A stretch of DNA of 64,000 nucleotides. Source: Gammaproteobacteria bacterium. GTDB lineage: Bacteria > Pseudomonadota > Gammaproteobacteria > SZUA-229. The position numbers and the translations under genes were made by a program. Where the stretch lies: assembly GCA_029881795.1 (NCBI GenBank), contig JAOULX010000006.1, positions 1-64,000 on the forward strand, in the 5' to 3' direction. The notes beneath the pieces are model-generated. The model did no database searches. It saw only the letters and a list, made by a program, of their open reading frames with translations, and was not told the origin of the DNA. Every line of letters begins with the position of its first letter. The stretch's first letter is position 1. This document shows, one piece after another, positions 1 to 9,604 of this stretch.

Positions 1-2
1 TT

Positions 3-137
3 ACTCAGGCAGAAGAGATAGATTACGCGATTAGCGAAGTACACAAAGCGGTCGATAAACTGCGTCAGCTGAGTCCGTTATGGGATATGTACAAAGACGG
101 TATTGATCTGGATTCGGTACAGTGGGCGGCGCATTAG
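3..137 (+). CDS. iscS: Cysteine desulfurase IscS, C-terminal end (partial)
   Basis: The last 44 codons of a gene that begins before the window, read in frame from base 3 to a TAG stop. The residues [21 protein letters not shown] match the conserved C-terminal tail of IscS, the PLP-dependent enzyme that takes sulfur from cysteine for Fe-S cluster and tRNA thiolation, and this tail is where IscU docks. The catalytic domain lies outside the window. No isc partner gene (iscU, iscA, hscB) follows; a terminator does, so this is the end of its transcript. Confidence 0.85.
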   Translation, partial: TQAEEIDYAISEVHKAVDKLRQLSPLWDMYKDGIDLDSVQWAAH

Positions 138-223
138 GAAGCGCCTGCGCTGTTTCACCACTCAGGAACAAAACATCACAGGCTTAGAGTTTGACTGGTT
201 AAAGTTATAAAATAAATCTCTCT

Positions 224-251
224 AAAAAAGCCCGCAGTAGCGGGCTTTTTT
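224..251 (+). terminator. Rho-independent terminator after iscS
   Basis: A GCCCGC / GCGGGC stem (230-235 and 240-245) with loop AGTA, preceded by six A and followed by six T. The A/T runs allow it to work on both strands. It separates iscS from the next transcription unit. Confidence 0.9.
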
Positions 252-294
252 ATTGCCTGTTGAAACTATTTGTTTATTGTTTAATCATAGGAGC

Positions 295-789
295 ATGTAT
301 AAACAATTGTTTAAGTTAGTTTTAAGTCTTCTGATGCTGTTTTCTGTCTCTGCTATCACAGCTATGACTAGTTTAGAGCAGCAGCCAATCTATAGCTTAA
401 AATATGACCCTAAAAGAAATGCCTTTGATGATGGTCGTGCGGCGTTAAAGCTGGCGCAAGAAACTCACCGGCGCGTTATGATTGAAGTTGGTGGTGACTG
501 GTGTATGTATTGTCATATTTTTGACCGGTTTGTTCGCTCCGATATCGAAGTAGAAAAACGGTTTTTTGAAACCTTTGTTTTGTTGAAAGTAAATGTCAGT
601 GATGAAAATCCTAACAAGGAGTTTCTTTCTGGCTTTAAAGGAATCAATGGTTATCCTTATGTTTTTATCACTGAAACCAATGGCAAAGTGATTTATGCCA
701 ATGATATGCGCGAAATGACGATTAAGGGAAAGCCAGACAAAGAAAAAATGTTTAAGTTTTTAGCCCGCTGGAAATTGGGTGAAAAATGA
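295..789 (+). CDS. Secreted thioredoxin-fold protein with WCMYC motif
   Basis: About 164 residues. An N-terminal hydrophobic segment (roughly residues 5-23, ending SVSAITA) looks like a Sec signal peptide or membrane anchor. The thioredoxin fold contains a CxxC site, WCMYCH (C70 and C73), and a later cis-Pro-like GYPYVF. It resembles thioredoxin_7/DUF255-like proteins that act in periplasmic thiol redox reactions. An ATG at 295 gives a clean signal peptide, but its AGGAG (289-293) lies only one base away. TTG codons at 253 and 307 are alternatives, so the start is uncertain. The stop codon overlaps the next gene by 4 bases, which suggests coupled translation with the dehydrogenase subunits. 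Confidence 0.75.
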   Translation: MYKQLFKLVLSLLMLFSVSAITAMTSLEQQPIYSLKYDPKRNAFDDGRAALKLAQETHRRVMIEVGGDWCMYCHIFDRFVRSDIEVEKRFFETFVLLKVNVSDENPNKEFLSGFKGINGYPYVFITETNGKVIYANDMREMTIKGKPDKEKMFKFLARWKLGEK

Positions 790-1388
790 ATGATTCAATC
801 ATAGCTGAGTATCTAAAGTCATGGGACGCATCCGTCTCTGTTGATTATAGTCAGCCAGTTAAAGAGCTTGAGGCGCGGCGTGAGTTTTTAAAAAAACTGG
901 CGCTTGGTGCGACTGCTGTTGTTTTTGCTGACACTGTGCTGGCTAATGCAGCTACATTAAACACGCCGTCCTGGCAATCCATAGCAGCCGTGCATTTGTA
1001 TTTGTTTCCCGTTTCAAAAAATCAACCCGACGCTAAAAGTATTAATGCCACAGCGTATCTTAAATCCGTTCTTGAGTGGCCGGGTGTCGATCAGGCAGAC
1101 AAGAAGTTCATATTAGACGGGGTAGGCTGGTTAGATGGTATTTCAAATAAATTATTTCAGAACAGCTTTGATTTGCTGACAAACGAACAAAAAGAAAAAG
1201 CATTGCGTACTGTTGAAAAAAGTCAGGCAGGAGAAAACTGGTTGTCGTTAATGCTTCTTTATTTGATAGAAGCACTGCTTACTGATCCGGTATACGGCGG
1301 TAATGTTAATGGTGCTGGCTGGGTCTGGCTAGAGCATCAGCCCGGTTATCCGCTTCCGCTAAAAGATAAAAGGTATTTTAACTTATGA
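786..1388 (+). CDS. Gluconate 2-dehydrogenase subunit 3-like protein with Tat signal
   Basis: 200 residues. A twin-arginine stretch RREFLKK (residues 31-37) is followed by a hydrophobic segment and a cleavage-like site VLANAA, a Tat signal with an unusually long N-region. The mature part resembles the small subunit (gluconate 2-dehydrogenase subunit 3 family) of membrane-associated FAD dehydrogenases, which carries the cofactor-bearing large subunit through the Tat system. ATGA overlaps join it to both neighbours. The substrate cannot be read from the sequence. The usual third partner, a multihaem cytochrome c, is absent; a thioredoxin-fold gene takes that place. Confidence 0.75.
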   Translation: MNDSIIAEYLKSWDASVSVDYSQPVKELEARREFLKKLALGATAVVFADTVLANAATLNTPSWQSIAAVHLYLFPVSKNQPDAKSINATAYLKSVLEWPGVDQADKKFILDGVGWLDGISNKLFQNSFDLLTNEQKEKALRTVEKSQAGENWLSLMLLYLIEALLTDPVYGGNVNGAGWVWLEHQPGYPLPLKDKRYFNL

Positions 1389-3091
1389 GCAAAGATAAAT
1401 ACCTTGAAACCGATGTCTGTATCGTTGGCAGCGGTGCCGGGGCAGGCCCCGTGGCCTTGGAGTTGTCACAAGCCGGGCATAAAGTGCTGGTATTAGAAAA
1501 GGGCCCGTGGTTTACAGAAAATGATTTTTACAAAGATGAACTGGCTTGTTGCCGACGATCGGTTTATACGCCTGATTTAAAACATGAGCGTCATGTCATT
1601 GAAGATTACGATGGTAAAGATGCTAACGGCAATTACAAATGGAAATCTGTATCGACAGAAAAATCTGGCTCCGATTTCTGGAATGGTAATTGTGTCGGTG
1701 GCTCATCTAATTTTATGAGTGGTTTTTTTTATCGATTAAAGCCTGCAGACTTTCGTTTAAAATCTGAGTTTGGTGCGATTAAACATGCCAATGTTGCTGA
1801 CTGGCCGCTTAGCTATGACGAACTCGAGCCCTATTATGCCAAGGCAGAACAGCTGGTTGGTATCTCTGGCAGGGTAACGCCACACCCAAATCAGGAGCCG
1901 CGCTCAACCAAAGATTTTCCCTACCCACCGACACAAGAACATGCTATCAGTCAGAAAATAGACAGAGCTTGCGATGAACTCAGTTATCATTCGCTACAAA
2001 CACCCAGAGCGATTTTGTCGCAGCCTGCAATGAACCGGCGAAGTTGTGAATATTCCGGTTTTTGTGGCAGCTATGGCTGTTCATCTGGTGCAAAAGGCAG
2101 TGCGCGAGCTGCACTGTTAGATCACGCGATAAAGACCGGAAACTGTAATATTAAGCCTCACAGCAAGGTGTTTAAACTCGATAGTGATGACAGAGGTAAT
2201 ATTTCATCGGCAAGTTATTATGATAAAGATAACCAGGTTATCAAAGTGAAAGCAAAAATATTTGTTGTCGCTTGTCATGCCATAGAGACCTCGCGATTAT
2301 TGTTATCATCAACAGGGCCAAAGCATCTTGGCGGTCTAGCCAATAATCATAATCAGGTAGGAAAAAATTTATTGTTTTCAGCCGGTGGCTCCGGTACCGG
2401 TGAGTTTGAATATGAAAAACTCAATAAACAAGAAGCTGAACAAATGAAACAACGTGGCCCGTTTGTTAATCGAGGCTTACAGGACTGGTACTTTATTAAT
2501 GATAAAAAGTTGGGTGGAAAGTTTAAAGGCGGCACGATTGATTTTCTGTTGCGTCATCCCAATGCAATATCTCGTGCCAATAATCTGAAGTGGGGTAATG
2601 ATGGCAAGCTAGTCTGGGGTCAGGCATTAAAAGCTAAATTATATTCAGCGTTTACCTCAACCCAGGATTTGCGCTTTGAAGTCTTTAATGACTGGCTACC
2701 CACAGATGATTGTTTTGTATCGCTGGATAAGTCTGTTAAAGATAAATGGGGCTCGCCGGTTGCTAAAGTTCGGGTTGGTTACCATGACCACGATTTAAAA
2801 ATTGGCAAATACCTGGCCGAAAAAGCAGAGCGGGTTTTAAAACACATGGGCGCAACAAATATCCGTTCCCATGTCAGCGGTTCACCACCACCCAATCTGG
2901 TTGCCGGGGGCTGTCGCTTTGGTAACGACATCAAAAGCTCGGTATTAAATAAAGACTGTCGTGCGCATGATGTTGAAAATCTCTATATAACAGATGGCAG
3001 CTTCATGCCAACAGGTGGCAGTGTGCCTTATACCTGGACCATATATGCGAATTCCTTCCGGGTAGCGGATATTATTTTATCCAGACTGTAG
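1385..3091 (+). CDS. GMC-family FAD-dependent oxidoreductase, large subunit
   Basis: 568 residues, full length for the family. The dinucleotide-binding motif VGSGAGAGPVALELS is near residues 13-27, followed by VLVLEKG. A second FAD-contact region, GNCVGGSSNFMSG, and the GMC C-terminal domain (GGCRFG and ITDGSFMPTGGSVP, about residues 505-545) are present. Three cysteines at 221, 227 and 232 (C-x5-C-x4-C) recall the 3Fe-4S-binding cysteines of bacterial FAD-glucose and fructose dehydrogenases; that assignment is inference. It has no signal peptide of its own, consistent with export together with the preceding Tat-signal subunit. It probably oxidises a sugar, polyol or other alcohol; the substrate is unknown. 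Confidence 0.85.
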   Translation: MSKDKYLETDVCIVGSGAGAGPVALELSQAGHKVLVLEKGPWFTENDFYKDELACCRRSVYTPDLKHERHVIEDYDGKDANGNYKWKSVSTEKSGSDFWNGNCVGGSSNFMSGFFYRLKPADFRLKSEFGAIKHANVADWPLSYDELEPYYAKAEQLVGISGRVTPHPNQEPRSTKDFPYPPTQEHAISQKIDRACDELSYHSLQTPRAILSQPAMNRRSCEYSGFCGSYGCSSGAKGSARAALLDHAIKTGNCNIKPHSKVFKLDSDDRGNISSASYYDKDNQVIKVKAKIFVVACHAIETSRLLLSSTGPKHLGGLANNHNQVGKNLLFSAGGSGTGEFEYEKLNKQEAEQMKQRGPFVNRGLQDWYFINDKKLGGKFKGGTIDFLLRHPNAISRANNLKWGNDGKLVWGQALKAKLYSAFTSTQDLRFEVFNDWLPTDDCFVSLDKSVKDKWGSPVAKVRVGYHDHDLKIGKYLAEKAERVLKHMGATNIRSHVSGSPPPNLVAGGCRFGNDIKSSVLNKDCRAHDVENLYITDGSFMPTGGSVPYTWTIYANSFRVADIILSRL

Positions 3092-3128
3092 AAAAATGCC
3101 GACTCTGTGTCTCTCGGGGTTCATAAAT

Positions 3129-3136
3129 GTTATAAT
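3129..3136 (+). promoter_or_regulatory. Extended -10 promoter of acnB
   Basis: TGTTATAAT: a perfect TATAAT at 3131-3136 with a TGn extension and no good -35 hexamer. The predicted start near 3143 gives a leader of about 35 bases to the acnB GTG. Confidence 0.55.
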
Positions 3137-3177
3137 CAGAGGATTATTATCGAGTGAGTCAGTCTGAGGTCGTATTT

Positions 3178-5748
3178 GTGTTAGAAGCGTATAAAAAACA
3201 TCTAGAAGAACGTGCTGCTGAGAGTTTACCTCCGTTACCACTGGATGCGGAGCAGGTCGCTGCACTGGTTGAGCTGATCAAATCAGCTGCCGGAGACGAA
3301 ACGGAATTAATGACTTTACTGGTGCACCGAGTACCACCGGGTGTTGATCAGGCGGCTTATGTGAAAGCCGCTTTTCTGGCTGATGTGGCTAAAGGCACGG
3401 CAAGTTGTAGCTGGATAACGCGAGAATACGCGACTGAATTATTAGGCACCATGCTCGGTGGCTATAATATTCAGCCTTTGATCGACTGTCTGGATGATGA
3501 AGTAACGGCCAGTATTGCAGCAGATGCCTTGTCTAAAATCACGCTGGTTTACGATGCTTATCACGACATCAAAGAAAAATCGGCCAATAATGAACATGCG
3601 GCACGTATTATTCGTTCTTGGGCTGATGCAGAGTGGTTTACTAACAAGCCTGAAATGCCAAAAGAAATTACAGTCACTGTTTATAAAGTTCCTGGCGAAA
3701 CCAATACCGATGACTTGTCTCCTGCGACTGAAGCCTGGAGTCGTCCTGATATTCCATTACATGCTAAATCGATGTTAGCTACTAAGATGGCCAATGAAAA
3801 TGGGATGGGGCCTCTTGAAACAATCGAAGAGCTGAAGAAAAAAGGTCACCCACTAGCTTATGTCGGTGATGTAGTGGGTACCGGTTCTTCTCGTAAATCT
3901 GCAATTAATTCTGTGCTCTGGTATATGGGGCACGACATTCCATTTGTACCCAATAAAAGAGCAGGTGGTGTTGTTTTAGGTGGCAAGATTGCACCGATTT
4001 TCTTTAACACGGCAGAAGACTCAGGCGCATTGCCGATTGAGTGTGATGTCTCTGTGATGGAAACCGGTGATGTTATTACGATCAAACCCTATGACGGTGT
4101 TGTTCTGAACGAAGCGGGCGAAGAGCTGTGTAAATTTGATTTGCGCCCGACGACGATGCCCGACGAAGTACGTGCAGGTGGCCGCATCCCGCTGATCATT
4201 GGCCGCGGCTTAACCGATAAAGCCCGCGAAGATTTAAACGAAGGCTCGTCACCATTATTTCTGCGTCCTGTTGCACCTGCTGACACCGGTAAAGGCTTCA
4301 CGCTGGCACAGAAAATGGTTGGTAAAGCCTGTGGTGTTGACGGTGTGCGTCCAGGTACATACTGTGAACCGAAAATGACCACGGTTGGCTCACAAGATAC
4401 TACCGGTGCGATGACCCGTGATGAACTGAAAGAGCTGGCTTGCCTTGGTTTCTCGGCGGACTTTGTGATGCAAAGTTTCTGTCATACCGCGGCCTACCCA
4501 AAGCCGGTTGATATTACGCTGCAGCATTCATTACCCGAGTTTATCCAGACTCGTTCCGGTGTCTCTTTACGTCCGGGCGATGGCGTTATCCATTCCTGGT
4601 TAAACCGCATGGTGACACCTGACACGGTCGGTACCGGCGGCGATTCGCATACCCGTTTCCCGATTGGTATTTCATTTCCTGCCGGTTCTGGTCTGGTCGC
4701 GTTTGGTGCGGCAATGGGTGTGATGCCATTGGACATGCCAGAATCGGTACTGGTGCGCTTTAAAGGTGAAATGCAGCCGGGAATTACGCTGCGTGATCTG
4801 GTCAATGCAATTCCTTATGTGGCTATACAGAAAGGCCTGCTAACGGTTGAAAAGAAAGGTAAAAAGAACGTCTTTAATGGCCGTGTACTAGAAATCGAAG
4901 GTCTGCCGGATCTGAAAGTTGAGCAGGCCTTTGAATTATCCGATGCTTCTGCTGAGCGTTCAGCCAATGGCTGTACTGTGCATTTAGGTGAAGCCCCGAT
5001 TGCCGAATATCTAGCATCAAATATTACTTTACTGAAATGCATGATTGCCGATGGTTATGGTGATCAGCGCACACTGCAACGCCGAATTGATGCAATGCAA
5101 GCCTGGTTAGCTAATCCGGTGCTGATGTCACCGGATGCTGATGCGGAATATGCTGAAGTGATCGAAATAGATCTGAATCAAATCAAAGAGCCGATTCTGG
5201 CCTGTCCGAATGATCCGGATGATGTGAAGACCTTGTCGGATGTTAAAGGCAGCAAGATTGATGAAGTGTTTATCGGTTCCTGTATGACCAATATCGGTCA
5301 CTATCGTGCAGCCGGTAAGTTACTGGAAGGCATCAGCAATATTCCGACCCGAATGTGGATTGCGCCACCAACGCGTATGGATGAGCGACAGCTGATCGAA
5401 GAGGGAATTTACAGTACTTTCGGTAAAGCCGGTGCGCGCACCGAGATGCCGGGGTGTTCTCTGTGTATGGGTAATCAGGCACGGGTTGCAGATGGGGCTA
5501 CCGTGTTCTCAACCTCTACCCGTAACTTCCCGAATCGACTCGGTAACGGCGCCAACGTGTATTTAGGTTCAGCTGAGCTGGCTGCCGTCTGTGCAATACT
5601 CGGCTATATTCCTGATATGTCAGAGTACATGAAACTGATGGTCAATATCGAACCGATGTCGGCTGAGATTTATCAGTACCTCAATTTTAATCAGATGTCT
5701 GAATACCGTTCGGTGGCCGATAAAGTCATCCCGGTGACACTGGCCTAG
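3178..5748 (+). CDS. acnB: Aconitate hydratase B
   Basis: The TCA-cycle enzyme that interconverts citrate and isocitrate through a 4Fe-4S cluster; in E. coli the apo-form binds mRNA. 856 residues from a GTG at 3178, preceded by GAGG (3166-3169) at a good distance. This start reproduces the normal AcnB N-terminus ([14 protein letters not shown]), so a GTG 24 bases upstream is not needed. The HEAT-like N-terminal domain, swivel domain ([19 protein letters not shown]) and catalytic domains are in the usual AcnB order. The cluster ligands are Cys702 (GSCMTN) and Cys760/Cys763 (GCSLCMGNQ). It has its own extended -10 promoter. Confidence 0.97.
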   Translation: MLEAYKKHLEERAAESLPPLPLDAEQVAALVELIKSAAGDETELMTLLVHRVPPGVDQAAYVKAAFLADVAKGTASCSWITREYATELLGTMLGGYNIQPLIDCLDDEVTASIAADALSKITLVYDAYHDIKEKSANNEHAARIIRSWADAEWFTNKPEMPKEITVTVYKVPGETNTDDLSPATEAWSRPDIPLHAKSMLATKMANENGMGPLETIEELKKKGHPLAYVGDVVGTGSSRKSAINSVLWYMGHDIPFVPNKRAGGVVLGGKIAPIFFNTAEDSGALPIECDVSVMETGDVITIKPYDGVVLNEAGEELCKFDLRPTTMPDEVRAGGRIPLIIGRGLTDKAREDLNEGSSPLFLRPVAPADTGKGFTLAQKMVGKACGVDGVRPGTYCEPKMTTVGSQDTTGAMTRDELKELACLGFSADFVMQSFCHTAAYPKPVDITLQHSLPEFIQTRSGVSLRPGDGVIHSWLNRMVTPDTVGTGGDSHTRFPIGISFPAGSGLVAFGAAMGVMPLDMPESVLVRFKGEMQPGITLRDLVNAIPYVAIQKGLLTVEKKGKKNVFNGRVLEIEGLPDLKVEQAFELSDASAERSANGCTVHLGEAPIAEYLASNITLLKCMIADGYGDQRTLQRRIDAMQAWLANPVLMSPDADAEYAEVIEIDLNQIKEPILACPNDPDDVKTLSDVKGSKIDEVFIGSCMTNIGHYRAAGKLLEGISNIPTRMWIAPPTRMDERQLIEEGIYSTFGKAGARTEMPGCSLCMGNQARVADGATVFSTSTRNFPNRLGNGANVYLGSAELAAVCAILGYIPDMSEYMKLMVNIEPMSAEIYQYLNFNQMSEYRSVADKVIPVTLA

Positions 5749-5771
5749 CGCCAGGTTACGTTCTTACTGCG

Positions 5772-6152
5772 ATGTTAAAAGAGCTGCTTTTTATCGCCTG
5801 CGGTGGTGCCGCCGGATCGCTGATGCGGTTCGGTGTTTCCAGTATGGTTTATAGCGTCTTCGGCAGAGCCTTTCCATACGGAACCTTAACCGTTAATGTG
5901 GCCGGTTCTTTTTTGATGGGCTTGATGAGCGTGTTATTGCTGGAAAAATTCACTGTCTCAGCTGAATGGCGTGCTGCAGTATTAATCGGTTTTTTAGGAG
6001 CGTTTACTACTTTCTCAACTTTTTCATTAGAAACTCTGCAGCTGATACAGCAGGCTGAGTTGAGTAAGGCGGGTTTGAATATGCTAATCAGTGTATTCAG
6101 TTGTATTGTAGCTATCTGGTTTGGGTTTGTTGTTGGTAAACAATTTCTCTAA
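5772..6152 (+). CDS. crcB: Fluoride channel FluC/CrcB
   Basis: 126 residues with four hydrophobic helices, the normal length for the dimeric Fluc channel that lets fluoride leak out of the cytoplasm. Family motifs are present: GGAAGSLMRFG near the N-terminus, GTLTVNVAGSFLMG (the conserved Asn) and GAFTTFSTFS (the phenylalanine box and central Na+ site). It lies 23 bases after acnB and 29 before serS. No fluoride riboswitch was seen in the short gap upstream, so it is probably co-transcribed with its neighbours. Confidence 0.93.
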   Translation: MLKELLFIACGGAAGSLMRFGVSSMVYSVFGRAFPYGTLTVNVAGSFLMGLMSVLLLEKFTVSAEWRAAVLIGFLGAFTTFSTFSLETLQLIQQAELSKAGLNMLISVFSCIVAIWFGFVVGKQFL

Positions 6153-6175
6153 TCACTTTAATTAAAAGAATTTGA

Positions 6176-7459
<1,284 letters not shown>

Positions 7460-7517
7460 CCATTATATCGGCGGGTTTTTAACTGACAAAAATACTAAAT
7501 CAAACTATTATTGATCT

Positions 7518-8447
7518 ATGAATTCTGCCTCAGTTAAAAAACCGCAGCACTGGTATATCAACCAGCAGGGTAAGATTACCGGTCCTTTTCCAGCCAAACT
7601 CATTGGTAGTTATCTGATCCTGAACCGTATCGATGTCGACACGCTGGTCAGCACAGATAAACAAAATTGGATACCGATAGAGCGCTTACCGTCGTTAATT
7701 CCCGATGAAGTTAAGTACGCACATACCGTAGAAGGCCGGGATGAGCTGCTAAAAGCCAGACTGCGTGAAGATGAACGGCAGGGCGATAATCGCCGAAATG
7801 AAGAGGGCAGGCGGGATAAAGAACGTTTCAGTGATGAGCGTCGTGATATAGCCGGACGGCGCCAGCATAATGAAGAAGTTTCGCGGGCCTATCTGAAACT
7901 TAAGGCAGATTATTCTGCTGAAAGCAGAAAAGTTAAAAGTCGTCGGGTTCTGGGTATTATCGGTATCTTCGTTGTTGTCTCGGTTCTGCTGATAGGCTTT
8001 GTGCTGACTGATCCGGTACAGCCGACCCAAAAGACCGACTGTGCAGTTGCTGCTGCTGTTAACATCGACTGGCAGTTCTGTAATAAAACCGCTGTTGACC
8101 TTGTTTCTATGAATCTCAGCGGCAGTAATCTGCACAGTACCGTTCTCAATGATGCGGTGTTGGTTAAGTCTGATCTGTCGGCGGTGGATTTATCATACGC
8201 CAGTCTGCAAAATGCCAATCTGTCTTATGCCCGTTTACGCAATGCGAAACTAACAGGGGCCAATCTTAATAACGCAAATCTCAGCAATTCGGATCTTAGT
8301 GCGGCAGATTTATCCTATGCGGACCTCAGGGGCGCACACATTTCTAATGTGCAGGTTGCCAATACACGGTTTGATAATGCGCTATGGATCGATGGCCGCC
8401 GGTGTACACGACCATCGATTGATCGTTGCGAATTTGAGGTTAAATAA
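7518..8447 (+). CDS. Membrane protein with GYF-like domain and pentapeptide repeats
   Basis: 309 residues. Residues about 10-65 (HWYINQQGKITGPFPAKLIG and following) form a GYF_2-type domain. A strongly charged R/E/D-rich stretch follows (about 80-135), then one membrane helix (VLGIIGIFVVVSVLLIGFVL, about 143-163). The C-terminal part contains about a dozen A(D/N)LxxA-type pentapeptide repeats (about 195-285), expected to fold into a right-handed beta helix. GYF_2 domains usually bind proline-rich peptides. The topology suggests a cytoplasmic GYF domain and a periplasmic repeat domain. No specific function can be named, and it sits alone between serS and a diguanylate cyclase. Confidence 0.8.
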   Translation: MNSASVKKPQHWYINQQGKITGPFPAKLIGSYLILNRIDVDTLVSTDKQNWIPIERLPSLIPDEVKYAHTVEGRDELLKARLREDERQGDNRRNEEGRRDKERFSDERRDIAGRRQHNEEVSRAYLKLKADYSAESRKVKSRRVLGIIGIFVVVSVLLIGFVLTDPVQPTQKTDCAVAAAVNIDWQFCNKTAVDLVSMNLSGSNLHSTVLNDAVLVKSDLSAVDLSYASLQNANLSYARLRNAKLTGANLNNANLSNSDLSAADLSYADLRGAHISNVQVANTRFDNALWIDGRRCTRPSIDRCEFEVK

Positions 8448-8618
8448 GTAACGCTGACGGATTCTCGTCAAGTCCAGGTAGACTCTATTCGTCAAATCCG
8501 GTCAAATTTCCGTCACTCCAGTGTATGGCTTTGTTAAGTTGTTGATATTTATATATAAAACAATTTTGGCATGAAACTGGCAATAAAGCTTGTAAATCAT
8601 CAACAGGATTTACGGGTC

Positions 8619-9539
8619 ATGAGTACACAAATTCAATTGCCAGCGTTAGAACGCAATCTGGAAGTTATCAGTTTTGGAGCCGAGCGGATCAAAGAATACC
8701 GCCAGGCACAGCTAGAACAGCGTCTGCATAGCGTTACCAACCGATTATTAGCCACACTTGAAGTTGACAGGTGTGTCGAGATTTTCATGCAGGCAGTGGC
8801 TGAAGATTTAATCTTTGACGGATTTCATTATTCACTAGAGTTTCCAGAACCGGCAATAAATCTCCACTTTGGCCGGCAATCGCGGCATCAATGTTCCTAT
8901 AACCTCAGTGTTGAAGATGTCAAATTAGGTGAATTAACCGTTTACCGTGGTCGTCGTTTTACTGAAAACGAACTTAAACACCTAGAAAAACTGCTTTGTG
9001 TACTGGTGCAGCCGTTACGTAATGCCATTATGTACCGTAAAGCGGTGTTGTTATCGCAGATAGACGCACTAACAGGGCTTAATAATCGCGCTGCATTTGA
9101 TCGTGATATTGCCCGTGAAATGAGTATTGCTGATCGCCATGAGCGCTCATTAAGCCTGATGTTACTGGACATTGATTTCTTCAAGCAGGTTAACGATCAG
9201 TACGGACACGCTGCCGGTGATGAAGTCTTGCGTGTTGTTGCCAATACATTAAAAGAAGTGACACGCAGCAGTGATGTATTATTTCGTTACGGTGGTGAAG
9301 AGTTTGCTATTTTACTTGATGTCGATTCTTTAACTGCAATGGACGTAGCAGAAAGAATTCGTTTGTCATTGAAAGATCAGACTATTCCGTTTGATGGTCA
9401 GCAAATCAAAGTGACGGTGAGTATCGGTATGGCTAATTACCTGCATAATGAAGGCAGAGACTCCTTGTTTGAACGTACCGATAAGGCTTTATATATGGCA
9501 AAAGACATGGGTCGCGATCAGATCAAAGTCGCCGTTTAG
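8619..9539 (+). CDS. Diguanylate cyclase (GGEEF)
   Basis: 306 residues. The C-terminal half (about 150-306) is a GGDEF domain with active-site loop GGEEF (225-229), so it should make cyclic di-GMP from GTP. An inhibitory-site RxxD (RSSD, 216-219) lies five residues before it, which predicts product feedback. The first 140 residues match no domain I can name; they contain an amphipathic segment and no membrane helix. ATG 8619 (MSTQIQLPALERN) has AGGA at 8605-8608; an in-frame ATG at 8571 lacks a ribosome site and is less likely. Confidence 0.9.
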   Translation: MSTQIQLPALERNLEVISFGAERIKEYRQAQLEQRLHSVTNRLLATLEVDRCVEIFMQAVAEDLIFDGFHYSLEFPEPAINLHFGRQSRHQCSYNLSVEDVKLGELTVYRGRRFTENELKHLEKLLCVLVQPLRNAIMYRKAVLLSQIDALTGLNNRAAFDRDIAREMSIADRHERSLSLMLLDIDFFKQVNDQYGHAAGDEVLRVVANTLKEVTRSSDVLFRYGGEEFAILLDVDSLTAMDVAERIRLSLKDQTIPFDGQQIKVTVSIGMANYLHNEGRDSLFERTDKALYMAKDMGRDQIKVAV

Positions 9540-9567
9540 TTTATTTCTGAATAGCGATTAAAAACAG

Positions 9568-9598
9568 TTGTTTGAAAGCGTTAAACTTTTGTTATGAT
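9568..9598 (+). promoter_or_regulatory. Promoter of the nnr-tsaE operon
   Basis: TATGAT at 9593-9598 with TTGTTT (9568-9573, 19-base spacer) or TTGAAA (9572-9577, 15-base spacer) as -35. The predicted transcription start falls at or next to the nnr ATG at 9605. Confidence 0.45.
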
Positions 9599-9604
9599 CG
9601 CCCT

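Noticed and set aside
3154-3177. GTG at 3154 as the start of acnB
   Set aside because: It adds eight residues absent from the family, and the GTG at 3178 has the better-placed GAGG.
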